From: Roseateles_E cavernae
GTDB lineage: Bacteria; Pseudomonadota; Gammaproteobacteria; Burkholderiales; Burkholderiaceae_C
Length of the DNA: 64,000 nucleotides
Direction: 5' to 3'
NCBI RefSeq assembly: GCF_040187885.1
Contig: NZ_JBDPLH010000002.1
Coordinates: forward strand, 496,001 to 560,000
In this document: positions 47,991-57,004 of the stretch, piece after piece
Layout of the letters: every line of letters begins with the position of its first letter
Numbering within the stretch: the stretch's first letter is position 1
Program-made: the position numbers and the translations under genes
The notes under the pieces: model-generated
The model's database searches: none
Told to the model about the DNA's origin: nothing
What the model saw: only the letters and a program-made list of their open reading frames with translations

Positions 47991-49559
47991 TCAGCCCCTG
48001 AGCCGCGGTGGCGGCACGGCCTCGGCCGCGAACCAGGTGGACAGCTCGCGCTGCGGCCGGGCCAGCCAATAGCCCTGCATCGCGCCGCAGCCGGCCGCGG
48101 CCAGCAGTTCGGCCTGGGCCTGCGATTCGACGCCCTCGGCCACTACCGGGATGCTCAGCCGCGAGGCCAGCTCCAGAATGCATTCGGCCAAGGCCCGGGC
48201 CTGGCCGTCGGTCTCGATGTCGCAGATCAGGGTCCGGTCCAGCTTCAGCAGGTCGATCGGCAGCTGGCGCAGCAGCGAGAAGTTCGAGTAGCCGATGCCG
48301 AAGTCGTCCAGCGCGATGCGCATGCCGCCGTCGGTCAGCGCGGCCAGCATCGCCCGCGTGCGGCCGACGTCGTGCAGCAGGGCGGTTTCGGTGATCTCCA
48401 CCACCAGGGCCTGGGCCGGAAAGCCGGTCTCGGTCAGCAGCGCCGGCAACCGGCTCTGCGCCCAGCCCTGGTTGAACTGCGAGGGCGAGACATTGATCGA
48501 CAGATAGTCGAGCCGGCCCTCGGCCACCAGCGGGCCGGCCTCGCGCAGCGCACGGCGCAGCATGTTCTCCATCATCGTGTCGAGCAGGCTCAGGCGCTCC
48601 ACCGCATCGAGAAACACCGCCGGCGTGCGCAGCTCGCCGTCCTCGGTCTGCCAGCGCGCCAGCAGCTCGGCCCCGGCATAGCGGCCGCTGCTCAGGCGCA
48701 GGATGGGTTGGTAGCAGGGCACGATGCGGTCCTCGGCCACTGCCCGGCGCAGCTGGGCCTCCAGTGCGGTGCGCTGCTCCAGGTCGGCACGCAAGGCGAT
48801 CTCGAACGAGGTCACGCGGGCGCGGCCGGCGCGCTTGGAGGCATAGAGGGCCAGATCGGCGTCGCGCAGCAGATCGTCGGCGCCACAGCGTTCCCGGCCG
48901 GCCTCGGCAATGCCGATCGAGCACATGCAAGGCACATGGCGCCCGTTCAGCGTGACCGGCTGACACAGTGTGCGCAGCAGGCGCTGCGCCATATGCAGCA
49001 AGCCCCGCTGGCTGCCGACCGCCCGCGCGATGACGGCGAACTCGTCGCCGCCGAGCCGTGCCACCAGATCGCGCGGGCGCACGGTCTCGGCCAGCCGGCG
49101 TGCGAACTCGATCAGCAAGGCATCACCGGCGGCGTGTCCCAGCGTGTCGTTGACCGTCTTGAAATCGTCGAGGTCCAGCAGCAGCACGGCCACGCCCTTG
49201 GCGGTGGCATTCGGATCGGCCAGCTCTGCGCCCAGCTGGCGGGCGAACGAGGCGCGGTTGGCAATGCCGGTCAGCGCATCGATCTCGGCCCGCTGCAGCG
49301 CCAGCTGGCGCTCGGTCGACAGCTCCCGGGTGCGGTCCTCAACCCGCTGCTCAAGATCGGCCGCCAGCGCACTGAGCGCGATATTGGCTTCGTACAAGGC
49401 CAGCGACTTGCTCTCCAGCAGGCGCTCGGCCTCGCCGCGCGCGCGCCGCTCGCGCTCAAGCCTGGCCTCCGTGCGGCGCAGACGCTCAAGCAGCTGCGAA
49501 TCGCTCGACGAGGTGGACGGCTCAGGCAAGTTCGATGACAAAACGGGTTCCCTCCCCAT
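47991..49559 (-). CDS. diguanylate cyclase/phosphodiesterase (GGDEF-EAL), H-NOX-linked
   Basis: 522 residues: an N-terminal coiled coil (about 20-90; RLRRTEARLERERRARGEAERL), a GGDEF domain with intact LGGDEF and an RxxD inhibitory site five residues before it (RPRD), and an EAL domain with ELLAR, INVSPSQF, EITETALL, DDFGIGYSNFS, LKLDR and VAEGVES. Both cyclase and phosphodiesterase motifs look intact. It starts inside the H-NOX gene (38-base overlap), an arrangement known from H-NOX-regulated cyclic-di-GMP enzymes of Shewanella and Legionella. Probably soluble; nitric oxide should shift its balance of synthesis and breakdown. Confidence 0.92.
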   Translation of the reverse strand: MGREPVLSSNLPEPSTSSSDSQLLERLRRTEARLERERRARGEAERLLESKSLALYEANIALSALAADLEQRVEDRTRELSTERQLALQRAEIDALTGIANRASFARQLGAELADPNATAKGVAVLLLDLDDFKTVNDTLGHAAGDALLIEFARRLAETVRPRDLVARLGGDEFAVIARAVGSQRGLLHMAQRLLRTLCQPVTLNGRHVPCMCSIGIAEAGRERCGADDLLRDADLALYASKRAGRARVTSFEIALRADLEQRTALEAQLRRAVAEDRIVPCYQPILRLSSGRYAGAELLARWQTEDGELRTPAVFLDAVERLSLLDTMMENMLRRALREAGPLVAEGRLDYLSINVSPSQFNQGWAQSRLPALLTETGFPAQALVVEITETALLHDVGRTRAMLAALTDGGMRIALDDFGIGYSNFSLLRQLPIDLLKLDRTLICDIETDGQARALAECILELASRLSIPVVAEGVESQAQAELLAAAGCGAMQGYWLARPQRELSTWFAAEAVPPPRLRG

Positions 49560-50064
49560 TGCCGCCCTCGATCGGCAGGCTGCGAACCTGCACCGCGACG
49601 CCGAACTGGCGTGCCGACCCGAGGATCAGGCCCTCGGCCAGTGCGTTCATGCGGCGTGGGCTGCGATAGTCCAGTACCAGCCGGACCGGTTCGCGTGAGC
49701 GCACCTCGAAGCTCGGCAGCTCGGCGTCGGGGTAGAGCTTGCGCACCTCGACATGGATATGGGCTTCGATGCTCTCAAGAAAATCGAAGAACCCGCCACA
49801 GCGGGCGAAGAAGGCCGGATAGGCCCGCCCGAAGCTGCCGCTCAGATGGATACCGAAGTCGCGCATCAGCTCGGGCACCGGCAGGCCGGTCCGCGCGGCC
49901 AGCCCGTTGCACAGGCTGACCATCTCGGCATGGCTGTAGGTGCCGACCGTGGTGTAGGCACCGCCGCTGGGCAGGTCGGCCCCGTCAATCAGATCGTCGA
50001 CCGCGTCGTTGCCGTAACGGGCGGCGACAAAGCCGAGAAACTCGGTGAAGACCACACCTTTCAT
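49522..50064 (-). CDS. H-NOX heme sensor protein
   Basis: 180-residue heme nitric oxide/oxygen-binding protein. MKGVVFTEFLGFVAARYG is the family N-terminus. Aligning from memory with the Shewanella protein, the proximal heme ligand is His104 in AHIHVEVRKLYPDAELP. The heme-propionate motif YxSxR is present as DYRSPRR. Family knowledge says such proteins bind NO in facultative anaerobes. It overlaps the GGDEF-EAL gene, its likely target. The gene begins after a terminator, so the pair is its own operon. Confidence 0.9.
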   Translation of the reverse strand: MKGVVFTEFLGFVAARYGNDAVDDLIDGADLPSGGAYTTVGTYSHAEMVSLCNGLAARTGLPVPELMRDFGIHLSGSFGRAYPAFFARCGGFFDFLESIEAHIHVEVRKLYPDAELPSFEVRSREPVRLVLDYRSPRRMNALAEGLILGSARQFGVAVQVRSLPIEGGNGEGTRFVIELA

Positions 50065-50167
50065 GGCGCCTCCTTGCTGGCCATGCGACTCAACTGCGGC
50101 GCTCGCTGGCGCGCTCTAGGTCTGGTTGACTGTATAGGTTTGCGCTGCGGCCGGCCCGCCAATCGGC

Positions 50168-50196
50168 AAAAAAAGGCCCCGGCAATTGCCGGGGCC
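50168..50196 (-). terminator. rho-independent terminator of the chemoreceptor gene
   Basis: A perfect 22-bp palindrome at 50175-50196 (half-site GGCCCCGGCAA) followed, on the minus strand, by seven T (50168-50174). It lies 138 bases beyond the stop of the methyl-accepting protein gene and 104 bases before the H-NOX start. Confidence 0.88.
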
Positions 50197-50334
50197 AGTC
50201 AATGGCGCTAACACCGCCCGGGACGTCGCGACGTGGGGCTGCGGTGTGCAGGACAAGCGCAGGCAGCGCAGGGCGGAGCATGGTGCCAAGCGGGTTGGCG
50301 GCCGGCAGCCTGGGCGCTAGGGGTGGGCAGCTTT

Positions 50335-52050
50335 CTAGAAGCTGCTCCAGTCGCCATCGGCGGCTGCCGCTGGCTGGGGTTTGCTGGAGATGGGCGCAGG
50401 CTTGGGCGCCGCCGGGCGGGGCGTTGCCGACTTGAAAGCGGCAGGCTTGTGGGCCGGGGCCTTGGGGGCCGGTGCGGCGACCGGGCGGGCGCGGGACTGA
50501 TGGCCCTCAAGCTTGAAGCTGGCCACCGACTCCAGCAGCCGCACCGCCTGGTGCTTGAGACTCTCACTGGCGGCTGCGCTTTCCTCGACCAGCGCCGCGT
50601 TCTGCTGGGTGGCCCGGTCCAGCTGGGTCACCGCCTCGCCGACCTGGGCGATGCCGGCGCTCTGCTCGACGCTGGCGCTGCTGATCTCGCCGACGATATC
50701 GGCCACCCGCTGCACCGAGTTGACGATGTCCTGCATGGTCTGGCCGGCCCGGTCGACCAGCTGGGTGCCGCTTTGCACCCGTTCGACCGAGTCGTTGATC
50801 AGGCTCTTGATCTCCTTGGCGGCGTCGGCGCTGCGCTGGGCCAGGCTGCGCACCTCGGAGGCCACGACCGCGAAGCCGCGGCCCTGCTCGCCGGCGCGGG
50901 CCGCTTCCACCGCCGCATTCAGCGCCAGGATATTGGTTTGAAAGGCGATGCCGTCGATGGTGGAGATGATGTCGGAAATGCGCTTGGAGCTGTCCTCGAT
51001 GCCGCGCATCGTCGTGACCACCTCGCCGACCACCTGGCCGCCGCTGCGCGCCACCTCGCTGGCGCTCTGGGCCAGCTGGTTGGCCTGCTGGGCGCTGTCG
51101 GCGTTCTGGCGCACGGTGGCGCTGAGCTCTTCCATCGTCGCCGAGGTTTGCTCCAGCGAGGAGGCCTGCTCCTCGGTGCGGGCCGACAGGTCGGCATTGC
51201 CCTGGGCGATTTGGGCGCTGGCGGTGGAGACCGACTCGGCGCCCTCGCGCACGCTGCTGACCGTGCCGGCCAGGCTTTGCTGCATGCGCTGCATCGCCTC
51301 CAGCAGCCGCGCGGTCTCGTCCTTGCCCTCGAAACGGATAGGCTGGCTCAGATCGCCACCGGCCACCCGGTCGGCGGCGCTGACGGCCTGGGCCAGCGGC
51401 CGGGTGATCGCGCGTATCAAGGTCAGCGCCATCACGATGGCCAGGCCGCCGGCGATCAGGCTGACGATCAGCAGCCACAGCGCGGCCGAGCTGTAGACAT
51501 CCTCGCCATGGGCGGCCGAGGCATCGGCACCCTTGTTGTTCAGTTCGACCAGCTGGCGCAGCAAGGTGCTGGCCTGGGTGAAGGTCTGGCGGGCCTCGCC
51601 GCCGGCGAGCTTGCGGGCGTCGTCGAGCTGACCATCGCGCACCGAGCTGACCACCTGCTTTGCCAGCGCCTGGTACTTGCTCCACAGCCCGGCAAAGCGC
51701 TCGAACTCGCGCCGCTCGTTGTCGCTGCTGATCAGCTTGTCATAGGCGGCCATGCTTTTCTGGGCGGCTGCGCTTGCGTCCTCCATCGACTTGGCCGAGG
51801 AGGCCGATTGCGTGGCATCGGTGGCGTTCAGATTGACGATCAGGCCGATGCGGAACTCGACGATGTCGGCACTCAGGCCATTGATGGCCTGCACCGAGGG
51901 CAGCCAGTTGCCGCTAATGGTGCGCGACTCGGCTTGCACCAGCTGCAGTCGCGAGAACGCGAACAAGGCCAGGATGGCCAACAGTCCCAGCATGATGGCA
52001 AAGGCCGCCGAAAGTTTGGCGGCGATGCTCATATTCTTCAGAACCTGCAT
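50335..52050 (-). CDS. methyl-accepting chemotaxis protein (4HB-type)
   Basis: 571-residue transmembrane chemoreceptor. TM1 is at about 12-32 (AAFAIMLGLLAILALFAFS), followed by a periplasmic four-helix-bundle sensor to about 190 (WLPSVQAINGLSADIVEFR; MEDASAAAQKSMAAYDKL), TM2 at about 192-213 and HAMP (RPLAQAVSAADRVAGGDLSQPI). The signalling hairpin has its tip at DGIAFQTNILALNAAVEAARAGEQGRGFAVV. A flexible Ala/Pro/Lys linker ends in DWSSF, which resembles the NWETF-type pentapeptide that docks CheR and CheB. The ligand is unknown. Confidence 0.93.
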   Translation of the reverse strand: MQVLKNMSIAAKLSAAFAIMLGLLAILALFAFSRLQLVQAESRTISGNWLPSVQAINGLSADIVEFRIGLIVNLNATDATQSASSAKSMEDASAAAQKSMAAYDKLISSDNERREFERFAGLWSKYQALAKQVVSSVRDGQLDDARKLAGGEARQTFTQASTLLRQLVELNNKGADASAAHGEDVYSSAALWLLIVSLIAGGLAIVMALTLIRAITRPLAQAVSAADRVAGGDLSQPIRFEGKDETARLLEAMQRMQQSLAGTVSSVREGAESVSTASAQIAQGNADLSARTEEQASSLEQTSATMEELSATVRQNADSAQQANQLAQSASEVARSGGQVVGEVVTTMRGIEDSSKRISDIISTIDGIAFQTNILALNAAVEAARAGEQGRGFAVVASEVRSLAQRSADAAKEIKSLINDSVERVQSGTQLVDRAGQTMQDIVNSVQRVADIVGEISSASVEQSAGIAQVGEAVTQLDRATQQNAALVEESAAASESLKHQAVRLLESVASFKLEGHQSRARPVAAPAPKAPAHKPAAFKSATPRPAAPKPAPISSKPQPAAAADGDWSSF

Positions 52051-52190
52051 GAAGCGCTCCCTTGTGTCGAGCCGGACGGCTGCTGTGACAGGGCTGAATC
52101 ATCCGTGCTTTGCCGTCGCCCAAAGCCCCGATCAAGGCGGCGGATGTTGGGCATCTTCCGCGCTTGGGTGCCTGCCGGCAAGCGCTTTGT

Positions 52191-53024
52191 TCAGGTCCGC
52201 CAGACCCGCGGCGGGCAGGGCTGCAGGCCCCAGGCCTGGGTGCGCCAGGCCGCCCAGACCCGGGCCAGCAAGGCCATCGCCGGCTCGACCTTGGGTGCCA
52301 GCACACGCAGCACCACCACGCCCGGCTCGGGGGCGGTACAGCCGGCCGTGGCGCGCAAGCCGTCGGCCGCGCAGAGCTCGCGGGCGGTCTCCAGCAGGGC
52401 CTCCCGGCGGGCGTTCGGCAAGACCTGACCCGCGGCGAACCACAGGCTGGCCATCACCTTGTGGCCGGCCAGGCCCAGCGGCGAGTCCAGCAGGCCATGG
52501 TCGTCGGCGGCGAGGCGGCCGCGCTCCAGCCAGCGGCCGGGCAGTTCCAGGTGTTGCGTGTAGTGGCCGCGCGCAAAGGGCAGGCCGGCGGCCGGCAGGC
52601 CCAGCGCCAGCACATCCCAGCCCAGCATCTCGGCGCCCGGCGCCAGCTCGAACACCATGCGGTTCTCGGCCAGCGCGCCATCGTAGATCAGGGTCTCCAG
52701 CGGCAGCCATTCCAGCCGCGCGCCCTCGGCGACCCGGGCGCGCAGGCGCTGGCTGGCCAGCTCGCCGGCGCTGCGGTAGTAGCGGGTGGCGCCCGGCGTG
52801 GTCAGCAGGGCATGGCTGGCGGTCTGCAGATCGATCTCGATCTCGAGCCGGTCGCCGCCGACGATGCCGCCGGGCGGATGCACCAGCACATGGTGGCAAA
52901 CGCCCGGGCCCTCGGGATAGAGCCGCTGCAGCACACGCAGCGGGCCGTGGTGTTTATCGAGGGCCGTGGTGCGCCCCTGCTCGTCGCGCCGGTAGTCCAG
53001 CTTCAGATGTCCATGCCATGCCAT
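52191..53024 (-). CDS. ureD: urease accessory protein UreD
   Basis: 277-residue urease chaperone (UreD/UreH), which binds apo-urease and recruits UreF and UreG. Motifs include LDKHHGPLRVLQRLYPEGPGVCHHVLVHPPGGIVGGD, TTPGATRYYRSAG, EWLPLETLIYDGALAENRMVF and HKVMASLWFAAG. In most Burkholderiales ureD is the first gene of the urease operon; here it lies 29 kb away from ureA, in front of (upstream of) no other urease gene, and 47 bases after a porin gene on the same strand. Confidence 0.94.
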   Translation of the reverse strand: MAWHGHLKLDYRRDEQGRTTALDKHHGPLRVLQRLYPEGPGVCHHVLVHPPGGIVGGDRLEIEIDLQTASHALLTTPGATRYYRSAGELASQRLRARVAEGARLEWLPLETLIYDGALAENRMVFELAPGAEMLGWDVLALGLPAAGLPFARGHYTQHLELPGRWLERGRLAADDHGLLDSPLGLAGHKVMASLWFAAGQVLPNARREALLETARELCAADGLRATAGCTAPEPGVVVLRVLAPKVEPAMALLARVWAAWRTQAWGLQPCPPRVWRT

Positions 53025-53071
53025 GGGCGGCAGCTTAGCAAGAGAGAAAGCGTGAGCCGGCGCGAGCGAGA

Positions 53072-54067
53072 TCAGAAGCGGTGGCGGATGCCGACCGAGT
53101 AGCTGCTGCCACCGGACAGGCCGTCGAGCTTGTCGCTCATCGCTACCGCATAGACATCGGTGCGCTTGGAGACAAAGTGGTCGTAGCCGAAGCTGAAGGT
53201 CTTGCGGTCCGGGCCGACCGAGGCGCCCAGATGGCCGTACTGGGCCAGCAGCTTGCCGTCGCCGATAGGCACGGCGGCGCCGATGCCGGCGATCTTGTAG
53301 TCGCGGCCCGTCGTCGTGTTGTCGACCTTGCCGTACTGGCCGAACAGCTTGGCCGCGCCGAAGTCATAGGCCGCAGCGGCCTGCCAGGTCTTGGTGTCTG
53401 CCAGCGGGGCGGCGCCGTCCTTCTTGACGTTCTGGTAGGTGAAGCCCAGGGCCAGCGGCCCGTCGCCATAGTTGGCGTTGAAGCCGTAGTTCCTGCCGCC
53501 CGCGCCTTCGCCGGCCGCGATAAAGGCCCCGGCACTGAAGCCGCCGAACTTGGGGCTCAGATAGAGCACCGAGTCGCTCCAGCCGGTGTCGCCGGTGGCC
53601 GTGGTGCCGCTGACCGTGGCGCCGGCACTGAAGTACTGGCGGATGCTGGGCGAGTAGCCGAAGGAATCGCCGAAGGCATTGAAGGCCAGGGTCTGCACGA
53701 ACAGCGGCGTGGTGTTGCGGCCCAGGCGCATGGTGCCCAGCTCCTTGCTGCTCAGGGCCACCCAGGCATTGCGGGCCCAGAAGTTGTCGCCGTTGAAGCG
53801 GCCGTTGTTGCCGACATCGGCGCGCAGAAAGCTGTCCAGCGTGAACGAGGCCGTCAGGCCGCCACCCAGGTCTTCGCTGCCCGAGAGGCCGAAATAGCTG
53901 GTCGTCATCTTGCCGCTGTCGACCCCCTTGATGGACTGGCCGCCCGGCGCCTTGGCTGCGCCGACGCTCATATCGAGCAGGCCGTACAGCCGGACCTGGG
54001 CCTGGGCCAGGCCGCAGGCCAGCAGCAGGGTGGCCGCGGCCAGCAGATGCAGTTTCTTGTTGTTCAC
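53072..54067 (-). CDS. Gram-negative porin
   Basis: 331-residue outer-membrane trimeric porin of the betaproteobacterial type: signal peptide (KLHLLAAATLLLACGLAQAQ), first strand VRLYGLLDMSVG, SYFGLSGSEDLGGGLTASFTLDSF, RNAWVALSSKELGTMRLGRN and a final strand SYSVGIRHRF ending in the C-terminal Phe needed for assembly. It follows the ABC importer genes by 30 bases and precedes ureD by 47, so transcription across all five genes is possible. It could admit the importer's substrate through the outer membrane. Confidence 0.92.
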   Translation of the reverse strand: MNNKKLHLLAAATLLLACGLAQAQVRLYGLLDMSVGAAKAPGGQSIKGVDSGKMTTSYFGLSGSEDLGGGLTASFTLDSFLRADVGNNGRFNGDNFWARNAWVALSSKELGTMRLGRNTTPLFVQTLAFNAFGDSFGYSPSIRQYFSAGATVSGTTATGDTGWSDSVLYLSPKFGGFSAGAFIAAGEGAGGRNYGFNANYGDGPLALGFTYQNVKKDGAAPLADTKTWQAAAAYDFGAAKLFGQYGKVDNTTTGRDYKIAGIGAAVPIGDGKLLAQYGHLGASVGPDRKTFSFGYDHFVSKRTDVYAVAMSDKLDGLSGGSSYSVGIRHRF

Positions 54068-54097
54068 TCTGGAAGCTCCTCGATTCAGGTTGGGAAT

Positions 54098-54874
54098 TCA
54101 GTGGTTGTCGCTACGGTGGGCCCAGCCGGTCAGGCGGCGCTCCAGCACCGCGAACAGCTCGTACATCAGCATCGCCATCGCGCCGACGACGACCAGGCCG
54201 GCAAAGGCCAGGCCCATCTGCATCGAGGCGCCGGCCGAGATCAGCAGATAGCCGATGCCCTCGTTGGCGGCGGTCATCTCGGACACCGTGGTGCCGACAA
54301 AGGCCAAGGTGATCGCGACCTTCAGCGCGGCGAAAAAATAGGGCAGCGAGCGCGGCAGCCCTACCTTGACCAGCACATCCCAGCGCTTGGCCCCCAGCAC
54401 CCGCAACACATCCTCCAGCTCGGGCTCCAGGGTGGCCAGGCCGGTGGCGATGTTCACCATGATGGGGAAGAAGCTGATCAGAAAAGCGGTCAGGATCGCG
54501 GGGCCGACGCCGATGCCGAACCACACCACCAGAATCGGCACGAAGGCCGCCTTGGGCAGCGCGTTGAAGCCGGTCATCAGCGGGTACATGGCCTTGTAGG
54601 CCAGCTGCGAGCTGCCCATCAGAAAGCCCAAGAGCACGCCGACGACGATGGCGATGCCGAAGCCCGCCAGGGTCACCCAGAAGGTACGCCAGGCGTGGCC
54701 CAGGATGACCTGGTGATAGTCGGCCAGGGCCTGGGCGATGGCCCAGGGGCTGGGGAAGATGAACTCCGAGACCTGCAGCGCGCTGCAGATCAGCTGCCAC
54801 AGCAAGAGGATGGCCAGCAGCAGCAGGGACGAGGCGTAGCGCTTGAACAGCAGATGGGGTTTCTTCGCTGTCAT
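54098..54874 (-). CDS. ABC transporter permease (TauC/SsuC-like)
   Basis: 258-residue inner-membrane permease with six helices and the family's cytoplasmic loop EAA-type motif ELEDVLRVLGAKRWDVLVKVGLPRSLPYFFAALK. FIFPSPWAIAQALADYH near the start is typical of the nitrate/sulfonate/taurine/pyrimidine-precursor importer group. It overlaps the ATPase gene by four bases. The substrate is not determined by sequence; see the binding protein. Confidence 0.9.
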   Translation of the reverse strand: MTAKKPHLLFKRYASSLLLLAILLLWQLICSALQVSEFIFPSPWAIAQALADYHQVILGHAWRTFWVTLAGFGIAIVVGVLLGFLMGSSQLAYKAMYPLMTGFNALPKAAFVPILVVWFGIGVGPAILTAFLISFFPIMVNIATGLATLEPELEDVLRVLGAKRWDVLVKVGLPRSLPYFFAALKVAITLAFVGTTVSEMTAANEGIGYLLISAGASMQMGLAFAGLVVVGAMAMLMYELFAVLERRLTGWAHRSDNH

Positions 54875-55683
54875 TGCGCCACCTCCGCGCCGCTCTTCCT
54901 GAGCGCGCCAATATGGCCGCGCAGCTCGTGGACGATTTCGGTGAAGGCCGGCGTGTAGGTCAGCTCCAGCTCGCGCGGGCGCGGCAGCTCAATCTCACGC
55001 CGGTGCAGCAGCCGGCCCGGGCTTCTGCTCATCACGTAGACGGTGTCGGCCAGGAACACGCTCTCGCGCAGATCGTGCGTGACCAGGATCACATTGAAGC
55101 CCTTGGCCGCCTGCAGGTCGCGCAGCGTGCACCACAGCTCCTCGCGGGTGAAGGCATCGAGCGCGCCGAAGGGCTCGTCCAGCAAGAGCAGCTGGGGCTC
55201 GTGGATCAGCGCGCGGCAGATGCTGGCGCGCTGCTGCATGCCGCCCGAGAGCTGCCAGGGGAATTTGTCCTCATAGCCCGACAGGCCGACGCTGGCCAGC
55301 AGCGCGCGGGCCCGCTCGATGTACTCGGCCTTCCTGGCACGCAGCTGGCTGCGGTGCGGCTCGACGATCTCCAGCGGCAGCATCACGTTCTGCAAGGTCG
55401 TGCGCCAGGGCAGCAGCGAGGCCGCCTGGAAGGCCATGCCGCTGATCTTCAGCGGCCCGTTGACCGGCTGGCCGTCCACATGGATCTCGCCGCGGCTGGG
55501 CTTCTTAAGCCCGGTGGCCAGCTTCATGAAGGTGCTCTTGCCACAGCCCGAAGGCCCGACGATGGCCGCGAACTCGCCGCGCCTGAGTGTCAGCGAGATG
55601 TCCTCCACCGCGAACTTGCCCTGTTCCCAGAGCTCATCGTTGTAGGCGAGCCAGACCCGCCGGAAGTCGACGAAGTTGTCCAT
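54871..55683 (-). CDS. ABC transporter ATP-binding protein (TauB/SsuB-like)
   Basis: 270-residue ATPase: Walker A GPSGCGKST, Q-loop MAFQAASLLPWRTTLQNVMLP, signature QLSGGMQQRASICRAL, Walker B QLLLLDEPFGALD and switch His in VILVTHDLRES. It works with the permease and binding protein on either side. Twelve bases separate it from the binding-protein gene. Confidence 0.92.
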   Translation of the reverse strand: MDNFVDFRRVWLAYNDELWEQGKFAVEDISLTLRRGEFAAIVGPSGCGKSTFMKLATGLKKPSRGEIHVDGQPVNGPLKISGMAFQAASLLPWRTTLQNVMLPLEIVEPHRSQLRARKAEYIERARALLASVGLSGYEDKFPWQLSGGMQQRASICRALIHEPQLLLLDEPFGALDAFTREELWCTLRDLQAAKGFNVILVTHDLRESVFLADTVYVMSRSPGRLLHRREIELPRPRELELTYTPAFTEIVHELRGHIGALRKSGAEVAQ

Positions 55684-55695
55684 GATGAGCCCGCC

Positions 55696-56739
55696 TCAGC
55701 GCTTGGGCGGCAAGACATCCAGCTCGGCCTTGCTGGGCAGGAAGGCGCCGTTCCAGACCGCCTCGGGGACGACGCGGGTCTTGGTGCCATAGGCATCCGA
55801 GATCTGGCTGGCCATCAGGGCCAGGCGCGGGGCCAGGACCTGCCCGAAGCCCTCGGCGCGCGCATCGGGGCTGGCGATCACGGCATCGATGGCCAGGCGC
55901 AGGCGGCGCTTCTCCAGCGCCTCGTTGATGATGCCGTCGCGCTGCTTCACATAGGCAATCGAGGCATCCGGATTGGCCATCACTTCCTTGGCGCCCTTGG
56001 CAAAGGCCAGCAGAAAGGCCTTGACGACTTCGGGCTTCTCCTTGAGCAGCTTCGGGCTGGCGATGATGGCGTTGCCGTAGAGCTTCACGCCGTGCTCGGC
56101 ATAGGGAAAGATCTGCACATCGGCGGCCTTGATGCCGCGCGCTTCCAGGTTCAGCAGCGAGGTGAAGGAGAAGCCGGTGATCGCATCGATGTCCCCGCGC
56201 ACCAGCATGGTCTCGCGCAGCGGCGGGTCCATGCTGGTCCAGGCCACATTGCTGATCTTGTTGGCCTGGGCAAAGATGGCGAAGCCCTTGCGGCCGGCGT
56301 CGAACACCGGGGCGCCGAGCTTCTTGCTGCTCAGCTGCGCGACGCTGCTGATGCCGGACTTCTTCAGCGTCAGCACCGCGGCCGGCGTGTTGTTGTAGAC
56401 CATCATCACCGCGACCGGCTTGTTCGGCGCATCGGGATTGTTGGCATGGAACTCCATCAGCGCGGCCAGGTCGGCAAAGCCCAGGTCATAGGAGCCCGAG
56501 GCCACCCGGGTCACCGCGCCGCCGGAGCCGTTGCCGGCGTCCAGCGTCACATCGAGGCCGGCGGCCTTGAACAAGCCCTTGGCGATCGGCTGCAGGAACA
56601 GCGCCGACGGGCCCTCGAAGCGCCAGTCGAGCTGGAACTTGAGCGGCGTGGTCTGGGCCTGGGCGGCGGCGGCGAAAGTGCCGAGGGCGGCCAGCGTGGC
56701 GGCGGCCAGCCAGTGGCGGCGGGTGCTTGTTGTCAGCAT
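55696..56739 (-). CDS. ABC transporter substrate-binding protein (NMT1/THI5-like)
   Basis: 347-residue periplasmic receptor with a signal peptide (HWLAAATLAALGTFAAAAQAQ) and the SsuA/THI5-type fold: LKFQLDWRFEGPSALFLQPIAKGLFKAAGLDV, GSGGAVTRVASGSYDLGFADLAALMEF and DAITGFSFTSLLNLEARG. FQLDW is shared with hydroxymethylpyrimidine/thiamine-precursor and pyrimidine receptors. The start MLTTSTRRHW is preceded by a GGAGA-type site; the longer frame is rejected. It may import a pyrimidine-like or other nitrogenous compound, an inference strengthened only slightly by ureD nearby. Confidence 0.88.
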   Translation of the reverse strand: MLTTSTRRHWLAAATLAALGTFAAAAQAQTTPLKFQLDWRFEGPSALFLQPIAKGLFKAAGLDVTLDAGNGSGGAVTRVASGSYDLGFADLAALMEFHANNPDAPNKPVAVMMVYNNTPAAVLTLKKSGISSVAQLSSKKLGAPVFDAGRKGFAIFAQANKISNVAWTSMDPPLRETMLVRGDIDAITGFSFTSLLNLEARGIKAADVQIFPYAEHGVKLYGNAIIASPKLLKEKPEVVKAFLLAFAKGAKEVMANPDASIAYVKQRDGIINEALEKRRLRLAIDAVIASPDARAEGFGQVLAPRLALMASQISDAYGTKTRVVPEAVWNGAFLPSKAELDVLPPKR

Positions 56740-57004
56740 CGGGATGTCTCCGTGAATCTTGCAAGGAATAAGGAAGGGCCAGGTCTTGCCGACCCGGCGA
56801 TCCACTCTACGGAGCAATCTCCATGCCATCAAGCCAGGCCTTGCCGCGGCGTGGTCGCAATGCTGCATACAAGGAATTGATGAAACTGTATGCAATCTGT
56901 CTGCACCAAGATGGGATGCGTCGCCCCTTTGTGTGGCGTTCTAGGGTTTGACGCCCGGGCGCGTCCGCTCCAGACTGCGGCATCGCGACAAGCGGAGCCC
57001 AGGC

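Noticed and set aside
50223..50234. ACGTCGCGACGT palindrome between the terminator and the chemoreceptor stop
   Set aside because: It lies downstream of the receptor gene with no promoter nearby. A 12-bp GC-rich palindrome is plausible by chance.
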